Part shown: positions 63,710-64,000 of the stretch, one piece after another
Numbering within the stretch: the first letter of the stretch is position 1
How the letters are laid out: each line of letters opens with the position of its first letter
DNA from: Globodera rostochiensis
Taxonomy: Eukaryota; Nematoda; Chromadorea; Rhabditida; Heteroderidae
Assembly: GCA_018350325.1 (NCBI GenBank)
Contig: JAEVLN010000029.1
Location: 576,807 to 640,806, forward strand
Length of the DNA: 64,000 nt
Direction of reading: 5' to 3'
Translations under genes and position numbers: made by a program
Notes under the pieces: generated by a model
Databases searched by the model: none
The model's input: only the letters and a program-made list of their open reading frames with translations
What the model was told of the DNA's origin: nothing

Positions 63710-64000
63710 ATGCCTTCAAAGCAACAAAGATTGCGAAAAATGGGGAAGGAGCAGCGGCTGACCGACCAGTCTGTCAGCCCAGGCTCACAAATCCCAAACA
63801 GTCCACGTTTGGACTATAGTGCAGATGGTAATGAAGAGGCATCCCTTGGCACAACGCGTGCTTTGCAGATAAGCACACCGGCTTCAGCTACGGGCAAGAA
63901 AAGGGGCAGACCCCCTAAAGCCGGTAATAAAGGCTTAGTGGCTGGACTTGATTGTGTGTCATTGGCAGACACGCCGAACTCGACAGTGCCTGAAAGTGCG
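63710..64000 (+). CDS. Second Helitron protein, 5' end, runs off the window
   Basis: Ninety-seven codons identical to the start of the 53630 ORF, including the first AT-hook, still open at the window edge. The leader (63250-63709) carries the A variant of the complete copy, so a second full-length ORF is expected beyond 64000. Confidence 0.7.
   Translation, partial: MPSKQQRLRKMGKEQRLTDQSVSPGSQIPNSPRLDYSADGNEEASLGTTRALQISTPASATGKKRGRPPKAGNKGLVAGLDCVSLADTPNSTVPESA

Larger units (their letters stand above)
59859..64000 (+). repeat. Second copy of a 10,079-bp tandem duplication, runs off the window
   Basis: From ACGGTTAGGTGG at 59859 the sequence repeats 49780 onward: leader, truncated ORF, 3,390-bp block junction, minisatellites, leader and ORF start. 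The only differences noticed are one T added in a T-run near 61530. The G/A marker keeps its order (G60160, A63551, matching G50081 and A53471), so this copy was made after the 3,390-bp duplication. Confidence 0.8.

Noticed and set aside
1..64000. Telomeric repeats, LTR retrotransposon or other transposase
   Set aside because: No TTAGGC runs, no long terminal repeats with reverse transcriptase, and no DDE transposase motifs were seen.

Overview
This is eukaryotic, probably nematode, repeat DNA dominated by Helitron (rolling-circle) transposons. The host is inferred from AT-rich sequence, short introns with T-rich tails ending in TTTTCAG or TTTTTAG, and eroded exons of the eukaryotic genes CSN5 (COP9 signalosome subunit 5) and TFIIF-beta (RAP30). 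There is no bacterial-style gene arrangement, rRNA gene, CRISPR array or convincing intact host gene. Most short ORFs in the window are frames through repeats.

Layout. Positions 1-540 are unassigned AT-rich DNA. Positions 551-5638 hold two copies of one element fused head to head. From 5639 to 44652 there is a head-to-tail series of elements that I call E2-E9. Each starts with a variant of TATATAT..TTAGAATRA. The complete ones end with a hairpin (AAGCGC/GCGCTT) and then CTAG followed by T. Two terminus classes can be matched. B-class elements (E5 12893-17453, E8 25108-29668; E2, E3 and E7 lack the 3' end) carry a 76-nt tRNA-like sequence and arrays of a GTTGTACCTGGC repeat. C-class elements (E4 9853-12892, E6 17460-21498, E9) carry a tRNA-Ser/Leu-like sequence and a second kind of 3' end. 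E2/E7, E3/E8, E5/E8 and E4/E6 are near-identical segmental copies.

E9 (about 29669-44652) has C-class ends. Inside lie CSN5 and TFIIF-beta exon fragments, minisatellites and a 2333-residue Helitron protein (37011-44012). That protein has AT-hooks, two Ulp1-like cysteine protease domains with complete His-Asp-Gln-Cys sets, a zinc-finger region, a HUH/two-tyrosine Rep domain and a Pif1-type helicase. It looks like the autonomous partner of E4 and E6.

E10 starts at 44653 with a B-class leader. It contains another TFIIF-beta fragment, then minisatellites, then a second Helitron protein of 2078 residues (53630-59866) with two AT-hooks and one Ulp1-like domain. This part is rearranged by two nested tandem duplications: 3,390 bp (47401-50790 onto 50791-54180) and a later one of 10,079 bp (49780-59858 onto 59859 and beyond the window). 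They create three extra copies of the ORF's 5' end; the last runs off the window.

How the parts may work together (inference): the Rep/helicase proteins would mobilise their own elements and, through shared ends, the non-coding B and C elements. AT-hooks and Ulp1-like proteases are unusual additions to a Helitron protein and are the most interesting biology here. Assembly error in such repetitive DNA cannot be excluded from the sequence alone.
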